A DNA stretch of 64,000 nt from Ricinus communis. Taxonomy: Eukaryota; Streptophyta; Magnoliopsida; Malpighiales; Euphorbiaceae. Numbering within the stretch: the stretch's first letter is position 1; each line of letters starts with the position of its first letter. Under the pieces are notes generated by a model. That model was not told the DNA's origin. It worked only from the letters and a program-made list of their open reading frames with translations, and made no database searches. Positions 23,803 through 34,553 of this stretch are shown piece by piece. Position numbers and translations under genes: made by a program. The stretch spans positions 19,971,582-20,035,581 of the forward strand of contig NC_063262.1 of NCBI RefSeq assembly GCF_019578655.1, given 5' to 3'.

Positions 23803-24484
23803 TGTTAAGGTCCTTTAGGAATATAATAAACTGTATATCACTAACCTAGAAACCCACTAACAAATTAAATCAAATTCTAGAATCACTCTATATCAATATT
23901 ATAAAGTTGATCATAGAATTAGAACTTAAAAAAAAAACTAAGTTCTTTAAACCCTAATCCTAGCACGCCATAAAAATAGATTAAATCTTTGATAAATGTT
24001 AAATGCATTCAACAAGAATATAAGAATTCTAGCAAAGGTTGCTTATAACAATGAAATATCATTAATAATCAAAACTTCCTGTAACATACGACTTGATTCA
24101 AGTTAAATAGACTTGAAACAAACCTTAGAAGACAACTAATAAGAGAAAGATTAATCTGCCCTAAATAAACTAATATTTAAGAATAAAACTAAACCAATGC
24201 CTAAAAGTACATTTCGGCCTTAATTAGTTCTTTATATTGGAGTGAATAAATCCCAATCTTGATGCTCCTTAATAGTTGTGGATCTTGGGCCTTCAAATGG
24301 ACTCTTTTTGCTAGCCCAATTTTATGTATAGCCATTTAAGGCTTGTTGCAACTTCTTGGCTCTAATCCTTGTTGTTGGGCCTTGTGCCAAGTTTAGGCCA
24401 TCTTTAGCATCATTAGCTTTCCTTGCGTACTCCTCCTCAAGCCCATCATCTTCAAGCTTTTCTTATGCTAGCCCGTCTGTATCA
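23803..24484 (-). repeat. 3' LTR of the minus-strand gypsy element
   Basis: 682-bp copy, alignable end to end with 30672-31385. Shared markers include CTAGCACGCCA, AACTTC(C/T)TGTAACATACG and CATTTCGGCCTTAATT. It is next to the polypurine tract. Confidence 0.92.
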
Positions 24485-24499
24485 TTCCCTCCTTCTTTT
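24485..24499 (-). other. Polypurine tract of the gypsy element
   Basis: On the minus strand AAAAGAAGGAGGGAA lies directly upstream of the 3' LTR, as needed for plus-strand DNA priming. Confidence 0.85.
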
Positions 24500-24559
24500 G
24501 GATGATTGGTTCATGAATCAAGCTCATCATTTACATCAAAAGGAATTAGATCAGCAATA

Positions 24560-27500
24560 TTAAAATTACCACTTACATTATACTCACCTTATAAGTCTAC
24601 CTTGTATGCATTATCATTCATCTTCTCAAGAACTTGAAAGGGCTAGTACCTCTTGGACTCAATTTTGACTTTCTTTAGTTTGGATACCTTTCTTTTCGAA
24701 AATGGACCCAAACCCAATCATCAGGCTTTAACAAAACTTTCTTTCTTCCTTTGTTTACCCTTTCGGCTATCCTTTCATTTTGCTTCTCAATCCTATCTTT
24801 CACTTATTTGTGCATCTTCTTCACTAAATCTACCTTGGAAATACCTTCAATATTAACAAGCTAATTAATAGACAAAGGAATCAAATCAATTGGAGATAAA
24901 GGATTAAAGCCATACATTATCTTGAATAATGAAGTATGTGTAGTGCTATGAACAACCATATTATAAGCAAATTCCACATATGCAATAAATCTTTCCAAGA
25001 CTTAAGATTTCTAGAAATTAGAGCACGAAGCAATTGCACCAAGGTTCTATTGACTACCTTAGTTTGACCATCTGTTTGTGGATGGCAAGTAGTAGAAAAC
25101 ACTAACTTAGTGTCCAATTTAGCCCACAACACACGCTAAAAAAAACTCAAAAATTTCACATCCCTATCACTAATAATGGCCTTAGGTACAACATGAAAAC
25201 ACACAACTTCCCTAAAGAACAATTAGCAATGATATGCATCATTTGTTTTATAACAAGGAATGAAATGAGCCATCTTACTAAATCTATTCACAACAATAAA
25301 TATGTTATCTCTACCCTTCCTGGTTTTAGGTAAACCAAGTACAAAATCCATAGACAAATCACTCCAAGGCATGTTAGGAACAAGTAAAGGTGCATATAAG
25401 CCATGAGGTTTCAATTTAGATTTAGCTGGCATGCAAAAAACACATTTATTACAAACCCTTTGTATATCTCATTTCATGCCACGCCAAAGAAATACTCCAA
25501 AATAATATCATAGGTCTTACTTATCCCAAAGTGACTTGTTCATCCGCCACCATGTGCCTCCTTAATAAATAACACACGCAAAAGCAATTTCACACACATA
25601 ATCAATTTTTCTTAAACAAAAATCCTTCAAACACATAGAATCATCAAAGGCAGCTCTATTATTACACATACCGTACACTTTGCTGAAATCTAAATCATCA
25701 ACATACAATTCTTTTATATACTCAAATCCCAATAACTTAGAATCAAGAGAATTAAGAAGTGCATACTTCCAAGATAAAGCATTAGCAATCATATTTTTCT
25801 TACTTTTCTTGTGCTTGATCACATATGGAAAGGTCTCAATGAATTCCATCCACTTTGCATGCCTTCAATTTAGCTTGTCTTGCCCTTTAGGATGCTTCAA
25901 AGATTCATGATCTATGTGCATTACAAACTCTTTGGGCCATAAATAATGTTGCCAAGTTTGCAATACACTAACCAATGCATATAGCTCCTTATCATATATT
26001 AGGTACCTTAATGCTGCCCCATTCAATTTTTCACTAAAGTAACATATGGGTCTTCCCTCTCACATCAAAACAGCCCCAACTTCAGTGCCACTAGCATCCC
26101 ACTCAATCTCAAAGATCTTATCAAAGTTAGGTAAAATCAATAAAGATGCATTACACAATTTATCTTTAAGTAAATTAAATGCATATTCTTGTGCATCACC
26201 CTAATGAAACCCAATATTTTTTTTAACTATCTCATTTAATGGTGCGGCTAAGCTACTAAAGTCCCTAATGAACCGCCAATAAAAGCTAGCCAAACCATGG
26301 AAACTTCTAACTTGGCTAATGTTATGAGGTGTCGGCTATTCTTGGATAACTTTAACCTTTTCTTCATCAACCTTTAAACCATTAGAACTAATTACAAAAC
26401 TAATAAAAATGACTCGATCTAAACAAAGACCACACTTTTTAAGATTGGCAAATAGCCTCTCCTTCTTAAGAACATCTAAGACACATCTAACATGAAAAAT
26501 ATGATCATCAAGATTCTTAGAATAAATTAAGATGTCATCAAAATATACAACTACAAATTTGCCAAGAAATTCATGCAACACATGATTCATTAATCTCATG
26601 AATGTATTAGATGCATTTGTTAACCTAAATGATATAACTAACCACTCATATAGACTATATTTGGTGTTGAAAGCTGTTTCTCACTCATCCCTAGTTTTCA
26701 TGTGAATCTGATAATGTGATTTATCTTAGTAAAAAGACATGCACTATGTAGCTCATCAAGCATATCATTTAATCTTAGGATAGGATGACGATACTTTACC
26801 GTTATTTTGCTAATTGCACGATAGTCGACACACATTCTCCACGTGCCATCCCTTTTTGGAACTAAAATTACTGGAACTGCACAAGGACTCAAGCTCTCAC
26901 GCATATACCCTTTTATTATTAGCTCATCCACTTGTCATTGAAAATCCTTTATTTTTTTGAGATTGCTTCGATAGGCTGGTCTATTTAGTGTGGCAGTCCC
27001 TGGCACGAAGTTGATTTTATGTTCTATACCCTTTTCTAGTGGTAAATTGATTGGCATATCTTCAGGAAAAAATCATCAAACTCCTGTAAAAGGTTACCAA
27101 ACATGTTTGGTAAGGAAAATCAAGGTCAGCAGTGTTCAAATATACATCCTTATAAGTTATAAAAATACTACCCTATCAGTATGCAATGCATGCCTAATCT
27201 CAACTTCCTAGCCAATAAACTACATTTTTTCAATTTAGGTTGCCCACTTGATTGATTACCACTATCTTTACCATTCTTGAGTGGTTCAATAACACGCTTG
27301 ACATTTTCAGTGTCAACCCTTTTTTTTTTTCTAATTTACTTTGGTCATCGTACAATTCCTTGGTGAAAGAGGTGTCAATGTAACTTTTCTCCCTATTCTT
27401 CATAAAACTATACCTATTAAGAAAGCCATCATGATGAGCTTTCCTATCTAATTGCCACGGTCTACCTAACAAGATATGGCATGCATGCATTGGCACTACA

Positions 27501-27640
27501 TCACATAGCACCTCATCTGTGTATCTACCTATTGTGAAGGGTACAATAACCTGCTTATTCTTTTTAATCTCACCAAAATTGTAAGTTCATAGCAATCTAT
27601 ATGGTCTAGGATGAGGTATCAAGTTCAATCCTAGTTTTTT
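24560..27640 (-). pseudogene. Broken pol (protease, RT, RNase H, integrase) of the gypsy element
   Basis: Read on the minus strand: VVPMHACHILLGRPWQ (about 27500-27450) follows the protease. Reverse transcriptase begins near 26931 with [20 protein letters not shown] and CVDYRAI, and has [11 protein letters not shown] in the piece 26599-26336. RNase H is seen at about 26330-25870. Integrase keeps [19 protein letters not shown] (25432-25223). It has [15 protein letters not shown] near 25084-25040, where the family has E after QT: codon AAG at 25060-25058 replaces the catalytic glutamate. The C-terminal domain follows to about 24560. Several stops and frameshifts lie between the pieces. Not functional. 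Confidence 0.88.
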
Positions 27641-28419
27641 AACCATTATAACATTAGCATATTAGTGCAACTTCCACTATCAATGATAAGGATACAAGTC
27701 TTACCTTGTACATGGCACTTAGTATGGAAAATATTATCCATTTACTGTTACATATCATTATCCTTCATTTGTGCATTGAGTGTACACCTAACAACCAAAA
27801 GATCACCCCTTATTGGCTCTTCAACACCATCATCACTGCAATCTCCTAATTGTGGATTTTTGTTATCTTCATTGTCACTATCCTCACTTTTGGATTCAAT
27901 CTCGCCATACTCTCTAACCATCATAGCTCGCTTGTTTGGACATTAGGAAGAAAATATGTCCATTTCACAAACACTTAAAGTACTTAATGTCTCTACTTCT
28001 GCTTTTGTTCCATTCAGGTTTAATTTGTACTTTGGTGTCCGAACTCCCTTTTACTTTGTTATCCTGCAAAACAGATTTGTTATCATCTTATTTACCTCTT
28101 TTCCAAGAGTTGTTCCAATTTAGTTCAAAACTAGAATTGCCCTTGAAGTCATTCTTTACTGGTAATTTCAATTTGAGTTATTTTTTCACTTTGATGGCAA
28201 TGTGCATCATCTCATCAATCTTCACATAATGTTGTAACTCAACCCTATCAATAATTTCTTTGTTTAATCCTCTAAGGGAACATGCCATTATGACTTCTCT
28301 ATCCTCCACTAAATCTAGCCTAGTCATCAACATCTTCATTTCCTTAAAGTAATCTTCAACACTCTTTGTACCTTGCCTTAAGTATTAAAGTCTTTAAATC
28401 AAATTGTCGCACTTGGAGG
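27641..28419 (-). pseudogene. Gypsy gag C-terminal half and protease start
   Basis: Minus-strand reading gives LRQGTKSVEDYFKEM (about 28383-28340), REVIMACSLRGLNKEIIDRV and VELQHYVKIDEMMHIAIKV, all standard gag features of plant gypsy elements. A CCHC knuckle-like FKCLGNGHIFS*CPN follows at about 27985-27930, with a stop inside. The protease motif IDSGSCTN lies near 27665. The segment of gag just N-terminal to LRQGTKS is missing, and the preceding part is inverted (see 28420-28798). Confidence 0.8.
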
Positions 28420-28798
28420 GAATTATGGTAATAGGCACAATGTTGGAGTAGATGTAGGGCAAGAAGATCATAGACAGGAACCTGTTAGGAATTATAGATA
28501 TTATGATTAACTTTATGAGGATCATGGTAACCCTACATTCATGGGAGCTGATAGAGGAGGATTTGGTGTCAATTATGGTATGGGTATAAGAGCTAGCGAA
28601 ATCTTAACTTGGGTAGAGTTGGTAGCAATTATGGTGGTAATGGGTATATTAATGATAATGTTGACCAAAACCTAGGTAATATCAAACCTAGGATACTTAA
28701 CTTTGCAGGTAAATTTGACCTTGAAGCCTATTTGAAGTAGGAAAAATGGGTTGATTATATTCTTTAATTGTGATAGTTTTTCTGATGAGAAGCAATTG
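28420..28798 (+). pseudogene. Inverted internal segment of gypsy gag
   Basis: This segment reads as gag on the plus strand although the element lies on the minus strand: NYGNRHNVGVDVGQEDHRQ, then IKPRILNFAGKFDLEAYLK and (across a stop) EKWVDYI and DEKQLA. Immediately right, 28903-28800 reads MHENERLQRNIIGLNERLER and REMTRTMK on the minus strand. Left of it gag continues on the minus strand at LRQGTKS. Flipping this piece puts the three in normal gag order. The right breakpoint falls in the palindrome GGCTAGCC (28798-28805). About 60 residues expected after DEKQLA are missing. Confidence 0.72.
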
Positions 28799-28799
28799 G

Positions 28800-28903
28800 C
28801 TAGCCTTCATAGTTCTAGTCATCTCCCTTGTACCTAACTCCAATCTTTCCAACCTCTCATTCAAACCAATTATGTTTCGTTGTAATCTCTCATTTTCATG
28901 CAT
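28800..28903 (-). pseudogene. N-terminal piece of gypsy gag
   Basis: Minus-strand frame starts MHENERLQRNIIGLNERLER and ends in REMTRTMK before the inversion breakpoint. The leucine/arginine-rich pattern suits the helical start of gag. The start codon at 28903 is plausible, with the leader and PBS lying toward 30669. Confidence 0.6.
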
Positions 28904-30657
28904 TTATGGCAAATGAATAGCAGGTTGTTGTATCCTAGCCTCATTATCATTGCCACCATTACAACCATTTAAACCACTTGGCATGGCTATAATAAAATGT
29001 TAGAAATACAATAAAACAAAAATAAACAAAAATTAAAGTTCTCGCACACTCCCTCACGTGTTTGCTCTTAAATAATGAGGATGTTCATTCATGTTTCATA
29101 CAAATAATTATATTCTCATAAAGTTAAACTTCACACCACTCAAGCTTGTTTTCGAATATTCTTGTGTGAATCAAGAATCACTATAAATTTTATCACTCTC
29201 TTTATAGCACGCAAGAATCAAGCTTAAAATACTTAATTAAAGTAAACGAATTCAAGAAAATATCAAGATTATGTTCGGATCAAGAAACTAGGAATCAAAG
29301 ATTAAAGAAACTCGAAAGGAAGCAAATGACATATAAAAAAGTTATCTAGAAGCCATAATATATAAAATGGAAATAAAAAAACAAGGCAAGAAGCAAATCA
29401 GAAATTTTTAAAGAAATACTCTCTACCACTTTTAATGATTCAAGAACACTAGAAAACAACTAAAGAAGCAAAGAACATATGAATTAAACACTCAAAGCAT
29501 GCAAAAATCAAGAAAATATATTCAAGAATATCAAAACTCTAATTCAGCCTAATCAAGAAAATACACCCTAAACAACTTTGACTTGACCAAACTTAATGAA
29601 AATCACTAAAGATGCAATGCACATGTGAAAGAAACAAAAACTAAGACTCAAGAGTCAAGAAAAACAATTAAGAATCCAAAATACCCAATTCAGCTAATTT
29701 TTTAAAATTTTGATATTACAACAGAATTAAATCAATCAAGAATGATGAAAGACCATAGGAAAACAATAGAAAACACTACAAAATAGAATTAGAAGAAAAA
29801 AATTGAAAGAAAACCTCCAAGAAAGCAAGATTGCAATTCGAGTTCTTATATTCTTTCTCTAACCAAACAGCAACCAAAACCTAATTTTAAGCTTCAAGAT
29901 TAATATAAAACCTTCAAGACTGTTGTTTAATTAATACAGGATTAGATTAAAAAGTGAATAACCCTTGCACACTAATTTTCTCAATTTTGCCCAAATGCTC
30001 AAGAATAAGTAAAAAGAAGAAGAGAATGAGAAAATTCGTGGAATCAGCAAGCAATTAGGATATGAGATTGTATTTTTTAGAGTTCAATCTCTTCTCAAGT
30101 TAGTTTGTTGTTAATATAATCAGATCTACCGCCCAAATCCTCTTATCTCTCTAAACTGAATGGATTAGTTGCTTTGTAGCTACACCTCTTCGTAGAATAT
30201 ATAAAACTTGTGTTTGCCTAGATTAGGACTATTTTTTAACCCTAAGTACTAAGAAAAAATGTGATTAACAAGATCAGCCCCTACATACACTCAAAAATAA
30301 ATCAAAAATTAAGATTAACAAGATCAGCCCCTACATACACTCAAAAATAAATCAAAAATTAAGATTTTCAAGAAAACACATAAGATAGTTCAAGAAAATC
30401 AAGATATTCAAGGAAGCCTTCAAGATTCAATTTTCTTTTAATACCTTTCTTCTTTCTTTTTTTGATACTTTTTTTTCTTTTTCTTATCAGATCCGAATAT
30501 GAAATTACACAAAATAAGAATAATAATGTAAATCAAGAACACAACCATACCTCCATTCCTAGATCTCCAAGAAGCCAAAATACCTTCACAAAAACTTAAA
30601 GAAACAATTAATACCTTAAACAAACTAGCATACGCAATCTGATTTCCAAAAGTCAAA
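28904..30657 (-). other. Untranslated leader of the gypsy element
   Basis: About 1.75 kb between PBS and gag without coding pattern, rich in AAGAATC-like A/C strings. It includes a perfect two-copy 50-bp tandem duplication (30263-30312 and 30313-30362). Confidence 0.6.
30263..30362. repeat. Perfect 50-bp tandem duplication
   Basis: Two adjacent copies beginning GATTAACAAGATCAGCCCC, identical by eye, in the leader of the gypsy element. Confidence 0.9.
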
Positions 30658-30669
30658 GCTCTAATACCA
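30658..30669 (-). other. Primer-binding site of the gypsy element
   Basis: Minus strand TGGTATTAGAGC, two bases from the 5' LTR end. It matches the methionine-tRNA-type site with one C-to-T change. Confidence 0.85.
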
Positions 30670-30671
30670 AA

Positions 30672-31385
30672 TATTAAGAACCTTTAAGAATAGAACATAC
30701 AAACTCTAATAGTTATAAACCCGTATATCATTAACATAGAAATCTACTAAAAAATTGAATCAAATCCTAGAATCACTCTAGATCATATTATAAAGTTGAT
30801 CAATAGAATTAGAACTTAAAAAAACTAAGTTCTTTAAACTTTTATCCTAGCACGCCACAAAGATATATCAAATCTTTGATAAGTGTTAAATGCATTCAAC
30901 AAGAATACAAGAAATCAAGCAAAGGTTGCTAGAACAATAAAATATCATTAATAATCAAAACTTCTTGTAACATACGGCTTGGTTCAAGTTAAGTAGACTT
31001 GGAACAAATCCCTAGAAGACAACTAATAAGAGAAAGACTAATTTGCCTTAAATAAACTTAATGTTTAAGAATAAAATTAAACCAAGGCCTATAAGCATAT
31101 TTCGGCCTTAATTGGTTTTTTATGGGCTTGGACCTCCAATAGAGTAAATAAAATCCAATCTTAATACTCCTTAATAGTTGTGGATCTTAGGCGTTCAAAT
31201 GGACTCTCATTGCTAGCCCAATCTTATATATAGCTATTTAAGGCTTGTTGCAACTTCTTGGCTCTAATTCTTGTTATTGGGCATTATGGAAACTTAGCCC
31301 ACCTTTAGCATCATTAGCTTTCCTTGCTTGCTCCTTATCAAGCCTATCATCTTCAAGCTTTTCACGTACTAGTCCATCCATATCA
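30672..31385 (-). repeat. 5' LTR of the minus-strand gypsy element
   Basis: 714-bp partner of 23803-24484. It carries an extra GGGCTTGGACCTCC piece near 31122 absent from the other copy, and is followed by the AACTT target duplicate. Confidence 0.92.
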
Positions 31386-31390
31386 AACTT

Positions 31391-32486
31391 CATAAGCATA
31401 AGATAAAGAAATATTAAGAAAAAACTAAAATAAATTAAATTCAAGATAAAAATTTAGTAATCTTTTTAATACATATTAATGAAAGTTAAAGAAATATGAA
31501 TAATGAAGTATAAAAGCTCAGAAAACTATTAAAACACTTAAATCTAAGAATTTTTCAAATAAATTTCTATTGAATGGCTAATAAGAACTAAACAAAGAAT
31601 ATAAAAAGGTAATTAAATAAGAAATAAATAAAATAAACTAAATTATAAACATGTACGAAAGAGAAAAAATATGAAAAAAATAGAAAGTAAGAAAAAAGAG
31701 TTTATGATGTAAAGGAAAGTAAGAAGGAAGAGAAGAAAATTTCTTGTTTGGTCTTTTCTGTAATTTACGTACGTTTTATAGATAAAATTTTATCTGTGAA
31801 TATTTTAAATAAAAATTTTGATAGAATTCTTTTAGATTTTTTAAATACCTACAAAATTGTAGATAATTTTATTTTTAATTTTTAAATATTTCTTACGAAA
31901 CTTTGAAAGGAATTTTTCTTTAAAATTTAAATTCTCAATGAATTACCAACTAAATTTTTGTCAATAATTTTAATTTTATTATTTAATATTTTAACAAATC
32001 CTAAAGGAAAATTATTCTCCAAATTTACATAACTTATGACAATTTGATTCTATCATAATTTAGTAAAAACAATTAGTGATAAATTAATTTCCCTCATAAT
32101 TAATAAAATTTATAATTCTTTTAGAATTAGTTTAATGAGGAAAATAAATCACCGAAAAATATCAAAATAAAAAATAAATAATATTTTATTTTATTATTGA
32201 TTTTCCATTGGCAAAGATGGCGTCTAATTTGGCAATAAAAAATTTTCTATAAAAGTCGTCGATAAATCATTAAAATTCTGTCATCGTTAATTATTCATGC
32301 TATTCTTAAGCGCTTTATTTAGTGATGAAAATAATGATCTTTACGAAATAATTATCTATAAATTTTTCACGATAATATATCAAGGATTTTTATTATAATC
32401 TTTCATTCACTACCAGTACTACGGTCATTGAATAAGTAATTTCATCGGTAAATTTAATAGCTAAACTATGATTTTCTTGTAATATT
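31391..32486 (+). mobile_element. Right part of the CACTA-like remnant
   Basis: AT-rich, with repeated short motifs, ending GATTTTCTTGTAATATTGG. Reversed, this is ATTACAAGAAAATC, close to the CACTACAAGAAAA terminus of plant CACTA elements. Sequence flanking the gypsy target site (CATAAGCATAAG) continues the left part. No transposase gene was seen, so it is nonautonomous or decayed. Confidence 0.42.
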
Positions 32487-32759
32487 GGTTATTGTAATAT
32501 AATAAAAACTCAATCAATTTGAAAGAAATAAAATATGATATTTAATGTCTAGACCTAAGAATAACTCTTTGTAACAAACAACGACAAGCCAAATAAGTGC
32601 TTTTTTCAGTAATTAGATTAATGACATTTTTGCAAGTTAAAAATAATTCTACGTCATTTAATTTCAATCCCAATGATAATCCCTTCCAAAAATTCACTAG
32701 ATTTCCTATTCCACATCCAACTTCAAATCCTAATTCCTTTCAAAATTTTACTTATCTTT
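32487..32759. other. Short intergenic stretch; nothing recognised
   Basis: AT-rich DNA with no reading frame or repeat boundary that I can support. Confidence 0.4.
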
Positions 32760-33445
32760 AATATATAGCATTATGATGATATTTAATTTTAATTTTTATT
32801 ATATAATTAATTTATTAAGCAATAAATTATTTTTCTAATTAAATTATAATTCTAATCCTAGATTTAGCATTTTAGTTATATCCTTAATATTATATTATTT
32901 ACTAAATTAGTTTTAAATTATATAATGATCTTTAATCTTAAAAATAGCTTATTAATTATATAATCAATAAATTTAAATATAATTTCTTTTAATATGTGTA
33001 TTATTTTCTATACATAAATATTATATCGACGTGCTTATAATTATTATATTAACTAATAAATTATTTTCCTAATCAAATTGACTCTAATACTAAAAATGAT
33101 ATTTCAATTATACTTTTAATTTTATATCAAATAAAAAATTAGTTTCCTGATTATATAATAATTTTTAACCTAAAATACAGCATCAATTATATTTGTAATT
33201 CTTATGTAAAGTTGATAAATAAATACATAAATATTTTAGAAACGATTTTACATTTATTGTATTAAAAAAATTTATAATATTAAAAGTTTTATTAAAAGAG
33301 ATCTATTAAAATTATTTTGAATTATTATTATTTTTTAAACTATAATAAATAATTATAGAATATTAAAAAACATTAATTTTCTTATAAATTTATTTTAGAT
33401 CATTATTTACCAACAAAACAATAACAACAGCTGTGGATAAACGAG
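32760..33445 (+). repeat. AT-rich dispersed repeat next to the LEA gene promoter
   Basis: Shares phrase order with the array at 50670-52500: ATATTAACTAATAAATT, CTAATCAAATTGACTCTAATAC, TTTTTAAACTATAATAAATAATTATAGAATATT, then …ACAGCTGTGGATAAACGAGTAGTTG, which matches TTATATGGATAAATGATTG there. It looks like about one unit of that family. It ends about 400 bases upstream of the LEA_2 TATA box. Confidence 0.5.
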
Positions 33446-33854
33446 TAGTTGCTATTTGAATTCAAGAATATTAAATCTCTTTCCCTTTACACCGCCATCA
33501 CCTCTGAATTTCATTTTAAAAGTCTATCAAGGTGGCAATCTAATCAAACGAGCTTCATTGGTAATGTGGGGCGGGCCAGTACACTTCCCAAAATACATGC
33601 TGCTGCACTGGGCTCTCATTCTCAACGCGCGGGCTTCTCTTCTTTTTATCTTCTTTTCCTTTTCCACCTAAAATTTGGAAACGAACCAAAATTGATGTCA
33701 GGAATAGCCTATGAATTGTGAGTTAAAATAGAAGTGCGCAGTTAGAAATTTTAGATCAACACCACCTCTAATCAGGTTTTAGCATTCAACAGAATTCCTA
33801 GCCCTGGAAGGAATAGGTTGAGATAGAAGTAATTAACACCGCCACAAACTCTGC

Positions 33855-33862
33855 TATAAAAA
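33855..33862 (+). promoter_or_regulatory. TATA box of the LEA_2 gene
   Basis: TATAAAAA about 122 bases upstream of the ATG at 33984, a fitting distance for a plant core promoter with a short leader. Confidence 0.65.
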
Positions 33863-33983
33863 CCCACCAATACAAGCTTTATTGATTCATCATCAGCTTT
33901 TATCGATTGCGTACTCTAAATCTTCTGTTCAAGGCAAGAACATCCAGACCAACCTGCACCTGCTTTTGATTTATCTAACAGGC

Positions 33984-34553
33984 ATGGAGAATAGCAAAGG
34001 GTCTTCACGTAGAGGCCTAAAGATTTTCTGTGGCGTAACAGCGATTTTCTTGATCATTGTAGCTGTAGTTTTCGTATCTTTAGCATTTACTATCTTCAAG
34101 CCCAAAGACCCTCAGGTCTTCCTGCATCCTTCGGGTCTCGAAAACCTGCAGCTCGCCAATATTACATCTAATGTGACAATGGACATGGTCATTACCATTG
34201 GCAATCCCAATTATGGTAGCTTCAAGTTCAGGAACTCAACGGGTTATGTTAATTATCGTGGGGATGTCGTCGGGGAAATTCCTGTTGCGGAAGATTTAGT
34301 GCCTGCACGTTCTAAGACTAACATCACAACTTCTGCAGATTTAATGGCGGGTAAGATAATGACAAATCCTGAATTTTTTGGGGACTTTTTGCTTGGGAAC
34401 TTGAACATGACCGCAACTGCAGTTTTACATGGGAAAGTGAGCGTGTTAAAGATCTTTAATTTGCATGCTACTACCTTTACTACGTGTTATATTTCTGTGT
34501 TTGTAAACTCCAGAGATATTCAGTCCACTTGCAAGTCTAAGATCAAGCTTTAA
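33984..34553 (+). CDS. LEA_2 (NHL-like) single-pass membrane protein
   Basis: A single exon of 189 codons. I chose the ATG at 33984 because MENSKGSSRRGLK gives a short basic cytosolic tail in front of the membrane segment. An in-frame extension upstream reaches to 33882 but lies in the presumed leader just after the TATA box. Residues about 13-36 (IFCGVTAIFLIIVAVVFVSLAF) form one membrane span. Then come FTIFKPKDPQV and a LEA_2 beta-sandwich at about 60-160, with VTMDMVITIGNPNYGSFKF and NSTGYVNYRGDVVGE. The C-terminus has a pair of cysteines (TTCYISVF, STCKSKIKL). This family includes NDR1/HIN1-like proteins and At1g64065-like LEA proteins, linked to stress or defence. The specific role is unknown. 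The frame is intact. Confidence 0.88.
   Translation: MENSKGSSRRGLKIFCGVTAIFLIIVAVVFVSLAFTIFKPKDPQVFLHPSGLENLQLANITSNVTMDMVITIGNPNYGSFKFRNSTGYVNYRGDVVGEIPVAEDLVPARSKTNITTSADLMAGKIMTNPEFFGDFLLGNLNMTATAVLHGKVSVLKIFNLHATTFTTCYISVFVNSRDIQSTCKSKIKL

Larger units (their letters stand above)
23798..31390 (-). mobile_element. Ty3/gypsy LTR retrotransposon, full length, minus strand
   Basis: LTRs at 23803-24484 and 30672-31385 bound a 7.58-kb element, both starting TGTTAAG/TATTAAG and ending TATCA. The target duplication AACTT is perfect (23798-23802 and 31386-31390). The methionine-tRNA-type primer-binding site and purine tract show transcription runs right to left. Gag, protease, reverse transcriptase, RNase H and integrase follow in gypsy order. 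The C-terminal integrase piece (DWVWVHFRKERYPKL, then NVSGNFNIADLIPFD) resembles chromovirus-type elements, but the clade is not certain. All coding parts are broken. LTRs differ by many substitutions and indels (682 vs 714 bp). Confidence 0.93.

Noticed and set aside
33882..33983. N-terminal extension of the LEA_2 protein by 34 codons
   Set aside because: It begins about 20 bases after the TATA box, in the expected leader, and would place odd sequence before the basic tail and membrane span. The ATG at 33984 fits the family.
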